Of a stretch of 64,000 nucleotides of DNA, positions 27,966 through 35,875 are shown piece by piece. Origin of the DNA: Varibaculum prostatecancerukia (GTDB lineage: Bacteria; Actinomycetota; Actinomycetes; Actinomycetales; Actinomycetaceae). A program made the position numbers and the translations under genes. The stretch covers positions 1,674,001 to 1,738,000 of the forward strand of contig NZ_OW968402.1 of NCBI RefSeq assembly GCF_943169825.2, written 5' to 3'. The notes below the pieces were generated by a model. The model did not search any database, was not told the DNA's origin, and saw only the letters and a program-made list of their open reading frames with translations. The first letter of the stretch is position 1, and each line of letters starts with the position of its first letter.

Positions 27966-27997
27966 GAAAAAATTGCCCGCACCGAGGGGGCGCGAGC
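27966..27997 (-). terminator. Terminator-like hairpin in the carA leader
   Basis: On the minus strand a 6-bp GC stem with one G-U pair (arms 27992-27997 and 27975-27980) and a loop of about 11 bases is followed by six T (27966-27974). It lies about 50 bp ahead of carA with no gene immediately upstream. A TATGAT box lies at about 28026-28031. An attenuator is therefore plausible. I see no PyrR binding loop. Confidence 0.45.
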
Positions 27998-28136
27998 AAA
28001 TAGGTAAGAGTTTCACTGCCCCTAATCATAGCGTAAGCGCCCGCCCCGGCGTGATTCTTGTTCACCGCCTAGTAGCTATAGGAGAGGTACCTACTGTGAG
28101 AGCGTGCCTGCTGTTAGCTAACGCGAAGTTGTTTCT

Positions 28137-28592
28137 GGAGGGTGATTCTTTCGCCGGAGGGTGATCCCGTTGCCAGAGGGCGATTCCGTCGCCGGAGGGC
28201 GATTCCGTTGTCAGAGGGCGATTCCGTCAGGTAAAAGGCAAACAAGCGAGCAGTTGCGCCCTCCACGGACAAAAACACCCTCCAGCGCGGTAAAAAAGAC
28301 CCGAATCTAGCGGCTCCACCACAACTCGGGAGGATGATCTTGTCGCCGGAGGGTGATTCGGTTGTGGGAGGGTGGTTTCGTCAGGTACGAGGGAGAAAAG
28401 CGGGCAGTTGCGCCCTCCACGGACAAAAACACCCTCCCCGGACAAAAACACCCTCCCCGGACAAAAACACCCTCCCCGGACAAAAACACCCTCCAGCGCC
28501 GGGAAAAAGCACGATTTTCGCGCCCCTAAACACCACCCCGGAGGGTGATTCCGTTGCGGGAGGGTAATACTGTCGTGGGAGGGTGCTTTAGT
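28137..28592. repeat. GAGGG array C (19-bp units in alternating orientation)
   Basis: This 813-bp gap between carA and fba contains five blocks in alternating orientation: forward units at about 28137-28230, inverted at 28258-28280, forward at 28329-28380, inverted at 28410-28495, and forward at 28540-28592. Four consecutive inverted units (ccctccccggacaaaaaca) are practically identical and give an exact 19-bp period. A longer module is duplicated with an offset of 154 bp (cagttgcgccctccacgg at 28251 and 28405). The rest of the gap, 27998-28136 and 28593-28660, shows no gene. Confidence 0.88.
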
Positions 28593-28660
28593 TTAGGATT
28601 CAGGCTCTGCCAGCAAAGATTGAGATTCCGTAGTCAGGATTCGTCGATAAAAGGTGCGAG

Positions 28661-28700
28661 AAAAAGGGTAGCCCCGGCGGAAAATCCGCCAGGGCTACCT
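28661..28700 (-). terminator. Terminator of fba
   Basis: A stem of about 15 bp with one mismatch (28667-28680 with 28686-28699) and an A/T loop lies 33 bp after the fba stop. On the minus strand it is followed by CCCTTTTTC. Confidence 0.9.
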
Positions 28701-28732
28701 TAAATCTCTAGGTAACTAGATAGAAAACAAAG

Positions 28733-29758
28733 TTACTTCATCCGGGTGCCGACGGAGCCCAGACGCTCACACGCCTCGACTACGCGCGCCGCCATACCGG
28801 CTTCGGCAGCTTTGCCCCAAGAACGCGGGTCGTACTGCTTCTTGATACCGACTTCGCCGTCTACCTTGAGGACGCCCTCATAGTGCTTGTACATCCAATC
28901 AGCGATCGGACGGGTGAAAGCATACTGGGTGTCAGTATCTATGTTCATCTTGATAACGCCGTTCTTTACCGCAGTGGCGATTTCTTCGGCAGTAGAGCCG
29001 GAGCCACCGTGCATTACCAAATCGAACGGGCGATCTCCCTTGCCATACTTCTCGCCTACGGCTTCTTGAATCTCGCCCAGGAGTTCCGGACGCAGCTTAA
29101 CGTGTCCCGGCTTGTAGGCGCCGTGAACGTTACCGAAGGTCAAAGCAGTTATGTAGCGACCTTTTTCGCCGAAGCCCAAAGCCTCAGCAGTCTTCATACC
29201 ATCTTCTGGCGTGGTGTAGAGCTTCTCGTTGATTTCCCCAACGATGCCGTCCTCTTCGCCACCGACAACGCCGATCTCTACCTCGAGAATGGTGTTGGCC
29301 TTAACCGACAGTTCCAGCAGTTCCTGAGCAATTTCCAGGTTTTCTTTCAACGGAACCGAGGAACCATCCCACATATGGGATTGGTAGGCCGGCAGGCGAC
29401 CAGCCTTGACCTCTTCGGCTTCTAGCTCCATTAGGGGGCGAATCCAGGAGTCAATGTTCTGCTTGGCGCAGTGGTCAGTGTGCAAAGCTACAGTTACCGG
29501 GTAGTTCTTGGCGATTTCCCGGGCGTAGGCGGCCATAGCCAGGGAGCCGGCTACCCGATCTTTAATGGTAGCGCCCGACCAGTATTCGGCACCGCCTACC
29601 GATACCTGGATGATTCCGTCCGATTCTGCCTCGGCAAAACCACGAATCGCAGCAGTTAGCGTCTGGGAGGAAGTAACGTTAATCGCGGGATAAGCGAACT
29701 TGCCTTCTTTCGCGCGATCTAGCATTTCGTTATAAACTTCAGGGGTTGCAATAGCCAC
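28733..29758 (-). CDS. fba: Class II fructose-bisphosphate aldolase
   Basis: 341 aa from a GTG with AAAGGAGGG seven bases ahead. It cleaves fructose 1,6-bisphosphate to the two triose phosphates using zinc. Zinc ligands and catalytic residues appear in ALHTDHCAK (His/Asp), in the EVEIGVVGGEEDGI segment, in GNVHGAYKPGH and in VMHGGSGST. INIDTDTQYAFTRP forms the phosphate-binding end. The length and order match the actinobacterial type. It is monocistronic, with its own terminator. Confidence 0.97.
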   Translation of the reverse strand: MAIATPEVYNEMLDRAKEGKFAYPAINVTSSQTLTAAIRGFAEAESDGIIQVSVGGAEYWSGATIKDRVAGSLAMAAYAREIAKNYPVTVALHTDHCAKQNIDSWIRPLMELEAEEVKAGRLPAYQSHMWDGSSVPLKENLEIAQELLELSVKANTILEVEIGVVGGEEDGIVGEINEKLYTTPEDGMKTAEALGFGEKGRYITALTFGNVHGAYKPGHVKLRPELLGEIQEAVGEKYGKGDRPFDLVMHGGSGSTAEEIATAVKNGVIKMNIDTDTQYAFTRPIADWMYKHYEGVLKVDGEVGIKKQYDPRSWGKAAEAGMAARVVEACERLGSVGTRMK

Positions 29759-29894
29759 AGGGGCCCTCCTTTAAGATAGACTTCTTACGCTTTCATTGTC
29801 TCACAAGGTCTAGCTGACTGCAGGGTCTTGTGTCCCAAATCTTTGTCACCCACATCTCAAAAACCAGGTGTCACCTCTCGCAGCATCAGTTGCG

Positions 29895-29936
29895 ATCGGG
29901 TTGGGAATCAAACGTTTTCCCATCCGATTTTTGTTT
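29895..29936 (+). terminator. Terminator-like hairpin in the leader of the lipoprotein gene
   Basis: A 12-bp stem with one bulge (29895-29907 with 29917-29928) is followed by TTTTTGTTTT on the plus strand. No plus-strand gene lies upstream (fba diverges), so it falls in the 5' leader of the gene at 30016. A 9-bp complementary pair (29888-29896 with 29984-29992) encloses it. Confidence 0.5.
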
Positions 29937-30015
29937 TGTCTCATTTGTCAGCCAGAGCGCTAAGTTGCCCACCATATCTACTCATCGCAACTCAGTTAAG
30001 TGATAGAAAAAATAT

Positions 30016-32199
30016 ATGATTCCCCAACCTAAAACTAATCGTTTGTTTTCCCGTTTAGGACTGTTAAGCATAATAATCCTGACTTTCTCGATGCTTTCAG
30101 CTTGCCAAAGCGTCAGTCTTGGCGGCTCGTCCTCCAAGGAAAGCGACTCATACGACCCCGGTAACTATCAGCGACTGCCCTATCAACAATTAGCTGCCGA
30201 GTACGAAAACGGGGCGGCCGAAGCTTGGCGTACCCAAATCACCCATCTCAAAGGAACGCAGATAACACCATTCGTATCGGAAGATGGGGAAACGGTAGCG
30301 GTCGCCCTCTATACCATTCCTAATGAAAATAAAAGCGGAGTTTTCAGCATCACCGGCTACGATTTAGCCAGCGGTAAACAGAAGTGGCATAAAGATTTTG
30401 ATGGTAACGACTCTACGATTAGCGCCATTGATCAGATAGGTCCCGAGGCTTGCCTGCCCCAAACCTTCCGTAACAATATCGTTTGCAACACCGGATTGAT
30501 AGATATTTCTACCGGAGAGGTCGAGAGTCTGCCCGAGGAGGCGTTCGGGACTTTCCCCGGCTCGGAGCAAGAGACCCAGCAGCTGCTTTTCAATACCAAT
30601 GACCTGGCGGTCTTGTTTCATTACCAGCGAAACTCAACTAGTAACATTTCGGTTATTACCCCTGAAAATAAGGTGCTCTGGACTAAGCCGGTGGCAATTT
30701 TTTCAGCGCAAGGAATCTCTCCTATCTGCCGATTTGCCGACAAATCTGCAGTCTGCGCTAACCCGGATGGAAAAGTACAGATACTCGATCTAAAAACTGG
30801 AAAGGTGAAGAAGGAGCTCACCCAATTAAAAGAGGATCCCGACTTCCACATGTTCAATGTCGCCCTACAACTAGATCCCGATAACGAGGAAATCATCTTA
30901 TGTATTCCAGGGGCAGATTCAGCATGCGAAAAATACAAGGCAGATGGCACTCAGATTGACTCTGAGGACTTTAGCCTTGAGATGGCTCGTCGCGGCGCGG
31001 TTACTCATGATCCCATGCGGGTAGAGAAGTTGAGTTACCCGGCGACTAAAGAGATACCGGAAATCGGCGCTACTAAGAGCGTGGAACTCACTGGCCAAGA
31101 CCAAGATAAACAAGAAATTCGTGCCACCAAAACCAGTGATAGCCAAGATCTGTGGCTCATTAACCACAGTGGTTACAATCAGTGGCGAGCCAGCGGAGGC
31201 TACCTTTTCTTGGCAACTGCCAGTGGAACCGCTAAAGATGCGAATGATCCTGACGACAACGGAGAATATACGGACAGCATTACTACAGATTTCGTCTTTA
31301 TTCCTCCTCTTAGCAAGCAATACGAAGTAGGGAAAACTACTTTTGGGAGCGGCAAGAACGGTACCCGGGTACTTCGTGCCGGCAGCTTCACCGGTAGCGG
31401 AGACGGTGACCTGATCGGAGGCGCAGCTGAGGGGGTTGTGAAGGCCGGGAACAGCGCCAATGGTGGAAACGGGAAAGGAAAGTACGGGAAATACTCCTCT
31501 TCTTCGGGAACCCGACTGGGGGAAAACTACCTAGAGAATTCAGGAGCAAAGATTCCCGAACTACCCATACGTTCGGTAGCAATCGCCAATATCGACGGCG
31601 TATCGTCCTCCCAAATCCGGCTTACTCAACAGTTCTTTGATGATTTAGCCGCCGGGAACTTAGAGAGAATCCGTAAATCCTGTTGGACTATGCCTGCAGA
31701 AGTTATGGACAATCGCTATTTCAATGACCGGCTCCGCGGCGCGATTCTGCAGGCCGGGGCAGCAGGAGGACGCGTTGTAGATGGCGGTGCTGAATGGCAA
31801 GGCAAATATGTTTCAGTTATGTTCTCGCAACCGGAACTGAACTCTAACTATCCGTGTCCCGCGATTCGGGTAGGCGGAAAAATTGATGCGCTTAGCCCCG
31901 CGGATGCCGTCCATGTGGCCAAGCGGGTAGTGGGACAAATCGATGGGCAACCGATTCATGTCCACGATGACGGTCGCTACGAAACTGTGTGTGGAGCTTC
32001 TAGCTCTAGCCAAGTAAAGAGCGTGACACAGGGAGGTTTAGTCTCCAAGATCCGCGAGATAGCCGCTGGTGGCGGAGTGTCCATAAAACCGCTAAAGCAG
32101 CAAAAGGACGATGTGCTTTATAGAGCAAAAAGTGGCAGCGCTACCATCACCTTGCGCCAGCATTTAAAGACCAGTACTTACTGTATTGAACCGCGTTAG
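30016..32199 (+). CDS. Lipoprotein with PQQ-propeller-like repeats
   Basis: 727 aa. The N-terminus is a lipoprotein signal: basic residues, hydrophobic stretch, and lipobox LSAC with Cys30 as the modified residue. The next 400 residues contain repeats typical of outer-surface beta-propellers (YDLASGKQKWHKDF near 118; ILDLKTGKVKKEL near 255), with many aspartates and disulfide-candidate cysteines. A Gly/Ser/Lys-rich low-complexity insert sits at about 480-515 (NGGNGKGKYGKYSSSSG). The final 200 residues are a separate globular domain. No enzyme motif is visible. It is anchored outside the membrane; the function is unknown. It lacks an obvious ribosome site. Its stop overlaps the end of the convergent methyltransferase gene by 4 bp. 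Confidence 0.7.
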   Translation: MIPQPKTNRLFSRLGLLSIIILTFSMLSACQSVSLGGSSSKESDSYDPGNYQRLPYQQLAAEYENGAAEAWRTQITHLKGTQITPFVSEDGETVAVALYTIPNENKSGVFSITGYDLASGKQKWHKDFDGNDSTISAIDQIGPEACLPQTFRNNIVCNTGLIDISTGEVESLPEEAFGTFPGSEQETQQLLFNTNDLAVLFHYQRNSTSNISVITPENKVLWTKPVAIFSAQGISPICRFADKSAVCANPDGKVQILDLKTGKVKKELTQLKEDPDFHMFNVALQLDPDNEEIILCIPGADSACEKYKADGTQIDSEDFSLEMARRGAVTHDPMRVEKLSYPATKEIPEIGATKSVELTGQDQDKQEIRATKTSDSQDLWLINHSGYNQWRASGGYLFLATASGTAKDANDPDDNGEYTDSITTDFVFIPPLSKQYEVGKTTFGSGKNGTRVLRAGSFTGSGDGDLIGGAAEGVVKAGNSANGGNGKGKYGKYSSSSGTRLGENYLENSGAKIPELPIRSVAIANIDGVSSSQIRLTQQFFDDLAAGNLERIRKSCWTMPAEVMDNRYFNDRLRGAILQAGAAGGRVVDGGAEWQGKYVSVMFSQPELNSNYPCPAIRVGGKIDALSPADAVHVAKRVVGQIDGQPIHVHDDGRYETVCGASSSSQVKSVTQGGLVSKIREIAAGGGVSIKPLKQQKDDVLYRAKSGSATITLRQHLKTSTYCIEPR

Positions 32200-32828
32200 G
32201 AACGGCGGTGCTGAATCACCCACGCCCACATGGCTACTGCCGCGGCCGCGCCTACGTTTATGGAGCGGGTAGAGCCATATTGGGTAATCTCGTAAACCGC
32301 TGCGCATTCCGCGAGCATTTCTGGGCTTAAACCGTTCGCCTCCGACCCGAAAACCAGGCAACAGTTCTCCGGCAAAACCGCGTCCTCTAGCGGCTGGGAT
32401 CCCTCCACATTGTCTATCCCAATCAGGGTAACCCCCGCCGAGCGCGCCCAATGGGCAAAAGACTCTGCATCCGGGAAATGGTCTACGTGCTGGTAACGAT
32501 CGGTTACCATCGCGCCCCGTTTGTTCCAGCGGTGCGCCCCTACGATATGCACGGAGTTAGCACCAAAGGCGTTAGCTGAACGCACTATGGAACCGATATT
32601 GAAATCATGGTCGAGGTTTTCGATCGCCACCTGGAAAGGGAAACGTTCACTATCCAGGAAGTCCCGAATCGCATCCCGGCGCCAATAGCGGAAACGATCC
32701 TCCACATTGCGGCGGTCACCTTCCTCCAGTAGCTGCGGATCCCAATGCTCCCCCTCTGGCCAATGCTCTGACCCGCCCGGCCAAGGACCAACCCCATTAC
32801 CCATAGGCTTAGACTTTAAACCGGTCAC
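32196..32828 (-). CDS. SpoU/TrmH-family RNA 2'-O-methyltransferase
   Basis: 210 aa from the GTG at 32828; an ATG at 32804 would also serve. The C-terminal SPOUT knot is intact: motif 1 NLDHDFNIGSIVRSANAFG, motif 2 LVFGSEANGLSP, and motif 3 ITQYGSTRSINVGAAAAVAMWAW. These bind S-adenosylmethionine and transfer methyl to a ribose 2'-OH in tRNA or rRNA; the exact nucleotide cannot be told. The N-terminal ~50 residues are Gly/Trp-rich and unlike typical TrmH. It starts within the 3' end of the SDR gene, so it is the third gene of the pyrE operon. Confidence 0.9.
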   Translation of the reverse strand: MTGLKSKPMGNGVGPWPGGSEHWPEGEHWDPQLLEEGDRRNVEDRFRYWRRDAIRDFLDSERFPFQVAIENLDHDFNIGSIVRSANAFGANSVHIVGAHRWNKRGAMVTDRYQHVDHFPDAESFAHWARSAGVTLIGIDNVEGSQPLEDAVLPENCCLVFGSEANGLSPEMLAECAAVYEITQYGSTRSINVGAAAAVAMWAWVIQHRRS

Positions 32829-33582
32829 GCTGTAGGTAGCCCGTAAAGCGGCACACTAGAGAGCGGGGAGCCTTCCAGGTTAAGAAGCTCATGACCTTAA
32901 AGATTACGGAAGGTACCGAAATAACTTTTCCGCGTGCCAGATCATTCAAGGCTTGCTCAACCACATATTCCGGGGTTAGCCGGGCAATAGTGGGCACGTC
33001 CTCGATCTTGGTAGTGATCTTGCTAAAGAAGCCGGTATCGGTAGTCCCTGGCTTTAGCGCCATAACCTGCACCCCACTGCCGCGCAACTCCTCTGCCAGG
33101 GCGCAACTGAAAATCTCTACCCAAGTTTTATGCGCGGCATAGGTACCCATGGCAGTTCCAGACGCTACCGAAGACACATTTAAAATCGCACCGCGTCCGC
33201 GCCGGCGCATCCTAGAAGCCGCGGTTTGGGAAAGCAGCATAACTGCCCGCACCATTACGTTTAGCCCGCGCACCTGTTGAGAAGCGGAACCGTCTACGAA
33301 ATCTTCCGCCAGGGCAAAACCGGCATTATTAACCAGCAGTGAAATCGGGCGCTCGGGGGAGGCTAAACGGCGCGCCACTTTCCGCAATCCTTGTTGCATA
33401 GCTAAATCGGCAGGTAACACTTCGCAGGTCACCCCATAAAAGTCTTCAATGCGTTGTGCCTGTTCCAGCAAAACATTTTCTCGCCGCGCCACCATCACTA
33501 CATTGTGTCCGCGCCCCGCCAACTGGTTACAAAACTCTAGGCCGAGCCCACTGGAGGCTCCGGTTACTAAAACCCATGACAT
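32809..33582 (-). CDS. Short-chain dehydrogenase/reductase
   Basis: 257 aa. The Rossmann motif TGASSGLG is at 7-14, NNAG at about 87-90, the catalytic Ser is in LNVSSVASG, and the YxxxK pair in TYAAHKTW. It follows NADP-type members by the arginine cluster ARRE after beta-2. The C-terminal RSLVCRFTGYLQRDRF segment is basic and may touch membrane. The substrate is unknown. It starts 3 bp after the pyrE stop and overlaps the methyltransferase start, giving a tight three-gene unit. Confidence 0.9.
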   Translation of the reverse strand: MSWVLVTGASSGLGLEFCNQLAGRGHNVVMVARRENVLLEQAQRIEDFYGVTCEVLPADLAMQQGLRKVARRLASPERPISLLVNNAGFALAEDFVDGSASQQVRGLNVMVRAVMLLSQTAASRMRRRGRGAILNVSSVASGTAMGTYAAHKTWVEIFSCALAEELRGSGVQVMALKPGTTDTGFFSKITTKIEDVPTIARLTPEYVVEQALNDLARGKVISVPSVIFKVMSFLTWKAPRSLVCRFTGYLQRDRFKV

Positions 33583-33585
33583 CTT

Positions 33586-34161
33586 TTAATCCCCCTCGAT
33601 TCCTAAATCTGTCAAATCTAGTGCCGCCAGATATTCCCAGCCGGCCTGGTTAACTTTTTCTTTAGCTACATCGCCACGATCAACTACCACCGCTACACAC
33701 AGCACTTTTGCTCCTGCTTTTTCCGCTGCCTGCGCTGCGCGAATAGGCGAACCGCCAGTGGTGGAAGTATCTTCCACGATCACCACCTGTTTTCCGGCGA
33801 TATCCGGGCCTTCGATCTGGCGCCCCATCCCGTGATCTTTAGCTTCTTTACGCACCACGAAGGCATCAATATCAAGACCCCGCGAAGCAGCGGCCTGCAT
33901 AATCGCAAAAGCCACTGGATCCGCCCCCATAGTCAGCCCGCCGACCGCATCGATATCTTCCGGCAGGTAACCGGCCTCTTCTAGCAGATCCAGCAGCACA
34001 TGCCCGATCAGAACTGAGGCTTCGTGATGCAGGGTGGAGCGACGCAAATCAATATAGAATGAGGATTTCTTTCCGCTGGCCAGCGTAAAATCCCCGTATT
34101 TAACAGATAGCTCTTTGATTAAAGAAATCAGGCGAGCCTTTTGAGAGTCGTTAGCGGTCAT
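33586..34161 (-). CDS. pyrE: Orotate phosphoribosyltransferase
   Basis: 191 aa from the ATG at 34161 (MTANDSQKARLISLIKEL); the frame is open to 34215 but no family member has the extra residues. It adds PRPP to orotate to make OMP in pyrimidine synthesis. The PRPP-binding motif VVIVEDTSTTGGSP is at about 117-130, and GDFTLASGKKSSFYIDLR is the N-terminal signature. It is divergent from xth with only 41 bp between start codons. It is separated from carAB by about 6 kb, so pyrimidine genes are dispersed here. Confidence 0.95.
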   Translation of the reverse strand: MTANDSQKARLISLIKELSVKYGDFTLASGKKSSFYIDLRRSTLHHEASVLIGHVLLDLLEEAGYLPEDIDAVGGLTMGADPVAFAIMQAAASRGLDIDAFVVRKEAKDHGMGRQIEGPDIAGKQVVIVEDTSTTGGSPIRAAQAAEKAGAKVLCVAVVVDRGDVAKEKVNQAGWEYLAALDLTDLGIEGD

Positions 34162-34175
34162 GACATTCAGTTTAT

Positions 34176-34189
34176 CGGTTTTATAACCG
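34176..34189. promoter_or_regulatory. Inverted repeat between divergent pyrE and xth
   Basis: The sequence CGGTT, four bases, AACCG lies in the 41-bp gap, with TATAAC on the plus strand and TATAAA on the minus strand inside it. It may combine two overlapping -10 boxes with an operator. Both mRNAs would have very short leaders. Confidence 0.3.
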
Positions 34190-34202
34190 CTATGGTTGAC
34201 AC

Positions 34203-34994
34203 ATGAGGATTGCAACTTGGAACGTTAACTCTATTCGGGCACGATATGAGCGGGTGAGCGCGCTTTTGGAGCGGGAAAACTTGGATGTTTTGGCAATACA
34301 AGAAACCAAATGCCGCCCAGATCAGTTCCCTTATGAACCGTTTAAGCAGGCCGGATACGAAGTCGCGGTGCATGGAGCCAACCAGTGGAACGGGGTGGCG
34401 ATTATTTCTCGGGTAGGTCTCGAGGACGTGCAGCAGGATTTTCCCGGGCAGCCCGCTTACGGGAACCCCGGGAAAGAACCAGTAGTGGAACCGCGCGCAA
34501 TCAGCGCCCTATGCGGCGGGATAAGAATCTTTTCCCTCTATGTTCCCAATGGGCGCGAACTATCCCATCCCCACTACCGCTATAAGCTGACCTGGTTAAA
34601 AAACTTGCGCGAGTATGCGTCCTCGCTGCTAGAGGCGGATCCAAAGATACAACTGGCACTAATGGGCGACTGGAACATTGCCCCCTTTGACCAGGATGTG
34701 TGGGATATGGAGGTGTTTGCGGGTGCCACCCACGTATCTAAACCCGAACGCGAAGCCTTCTTCGCTTTCGCGGATGCTGGTTTCACTGAAGTCACCCGCG
34801 ACCTGTTCGACCAATACACCTATTGGGACTATAAACAGTTACGTTTTCCCCGCAATGAAGGGATGCGGATTGATTTTGCCTACTGCTCCCCTGCTTTGAC
34901 CAGCCGGATTAGCGCAGCCCAGTCTTTGCGGGAGGAACGCAAAGGTAAGGGCGCCTCCGACCATGTGCCGGTGATTCTTGAGGTGGCTCCCTAA
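34203..34994 (+). CDS. xth: Exodeoxyribonuclease III (AP endonuclease)
   Basis: 263 aa. It belongs to the Xth/ExoA/APE1 family that cuts DNA 5' to abasic sites and trims 3' ends in base-excision repair. Motifs in order: MRIATWNVNSIRAR (Asn), LAIQETK (Glu, metal), LYVPNGR (Tyr), GDWNIAP (Asp/Asn), the WD(Y/W) loop, and a C-terminal GASDHVPVI (Asp-His pair). All catalytic residues are present. The ATG follows a TTGACA-like string, which is too near to be its promoter; the mRNA is probably close to leaderless. Confidence 0.95.
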   Translation: MRIATWNVNSIRARYERVSALLERENLDVLAIQETKCRPDQFPYEPFKQAGYEVAVHGANQWNGVAIISRVGLEDVQQDFPGQPAYGNPGKEPVVEPRAISALCGGIRIFSLYVPNGRELSHPHYRYKLTWLKNLREYASSLLEADPKIQLALMGDWNIAPFDQDVWDMEVFAGATHVSKPEREAFFAFADAGFTEVTRDLFDQYTYWDYKQLRFPRNEGMRIDFAYCSPALTSRISAAQSLREERKGKGASDHVPVILEVAP

Positions 34995-35863
34995 GCCCGC
35001 TGAGCGTTTTTGCCTACTTCGCGCAGGGCGCGGTTAAGTTCTGGCCACAGCTGCTTATGGAGGGCGCCGAAACGCTCTTGCCCTAAGAAGACTGCTCCCA
35101 GGCGTATGGCGGGATCAATCCACAAGAAAGATCCGGATTGCCCGAAGTGTCCGTAGGTATCCGGGGAAGAATCCGGCAGAGTCCAGTGCGGATCTTTGGC
35201 GGCGCGGATTTCGCAGCCTAGCCCCCAAGCATTGTCGCGGTGAAAACCATATCCCGGTAACACCCCGGGTAGCTGGATTCCATCACTGCGCGACCAGGCA
35301 GCAAACAGTTCCAAGGATAGGAACCGCGGGCAGGCGGCCTCGAAAGCAAAAGCCAAAAGTTCTCGCAGGCTGCCATGCATTCCCCAGGCAGGCGAACCTC
35401 GCATTTTGCGCTTTATTCCCAGATGAGAAAATAGCATTTCCGCAACCCAGGTAGCAAAAGGAACCCCGCTGCGCTGAGCGAGCAGCTCACCGAGGATTTC
35501 GTATCCCGAATTGGAGTACACACGGCGGGTATGGGGCGTACGGGTAAATTCTCTTTTTTCATGATCGAGGCCGCTGCGGTGCGCAAGCAGGTCGGCCACG
35601 CTAACGGAACGAAGCTCGGTTACTCCTGGTAACTGGGGCAAGGGTTGATCCAAGTCGAGGACGCCGTTTTCGACGGCTCCCAGAATCGTACGGGAGGTAA
35701 CCAGCTTAGTGACTGACATCCAGGGATAGACTTTGTCCTGGTCTCCCCAGGTACCTATAACCTGGCAGCTTTGGGGTAAAGACACAGATTCATAGGAAAA
35801 AAGCGCGCAGGAAACCGGGAAAGGAAACTGCGTTAAAACTGCAGTTACTGGGTCAAAATCCAT
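34991..35863 (-). CDS. Beta-lactamase-family serine hydrolase
   Basis: About 290 aa from the ATG at 35863 (a GTG at 35869 is equally possible). Class C beta-lactamase / DD-peptidase fold signatures: SVTK (SxxK, acyl Ser and Lys) near residue 52, YSN (YxN) near 120, and HFGQSGS, in the position of the KTG/HxG motif, near 237. No signal peptide is present, so it is probably cytosolic, as for many esterase or peptidase members. The substrate is unknown. It directly follows the TetR gene in one unit, so it is likely controlled by it. Its stop overlaps the convergent xth by 4 bp. Confidence 0.82.
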   Translation of the reverse strand: MDFDPVTAVLTQFPFPVSCALFSYESVSLPQSCQVIGTWGDQDKVYPWMSVTKLVTSRTILGAVENGVLDLDQPLPQLPGVTELRSVSVADLLAHRSGLDHEKREFTRTPHTRRVYSNSGYEILGELLAQRSGVPFATWVAEMLFSHLGIKRKMRGSPAWGMHGSLRELLAFAFEAACPRFLSLELFAAWSRSDGIQLPGVLPGYGFHRDNAWGLGCEIRAAKDPHWTLPDSSPDTYGHFGQSGSFLWIDPAIRLGAVFLGQERFGALHKQLWPELNRALREVGKNAQRA

Positions 35864-35875
35864 CCCCACGAGTCC

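Noticed and set aside
28334-28567. Coding frame over array C
   Set aside because: The repeated peptides come from the 19-bp unit. No ribosome site or family match.
34194-34199. TTGACA as -35 box for xth
   Set aside because: It touches the start codon, so no -10 or leader could fit upstream of the gene.
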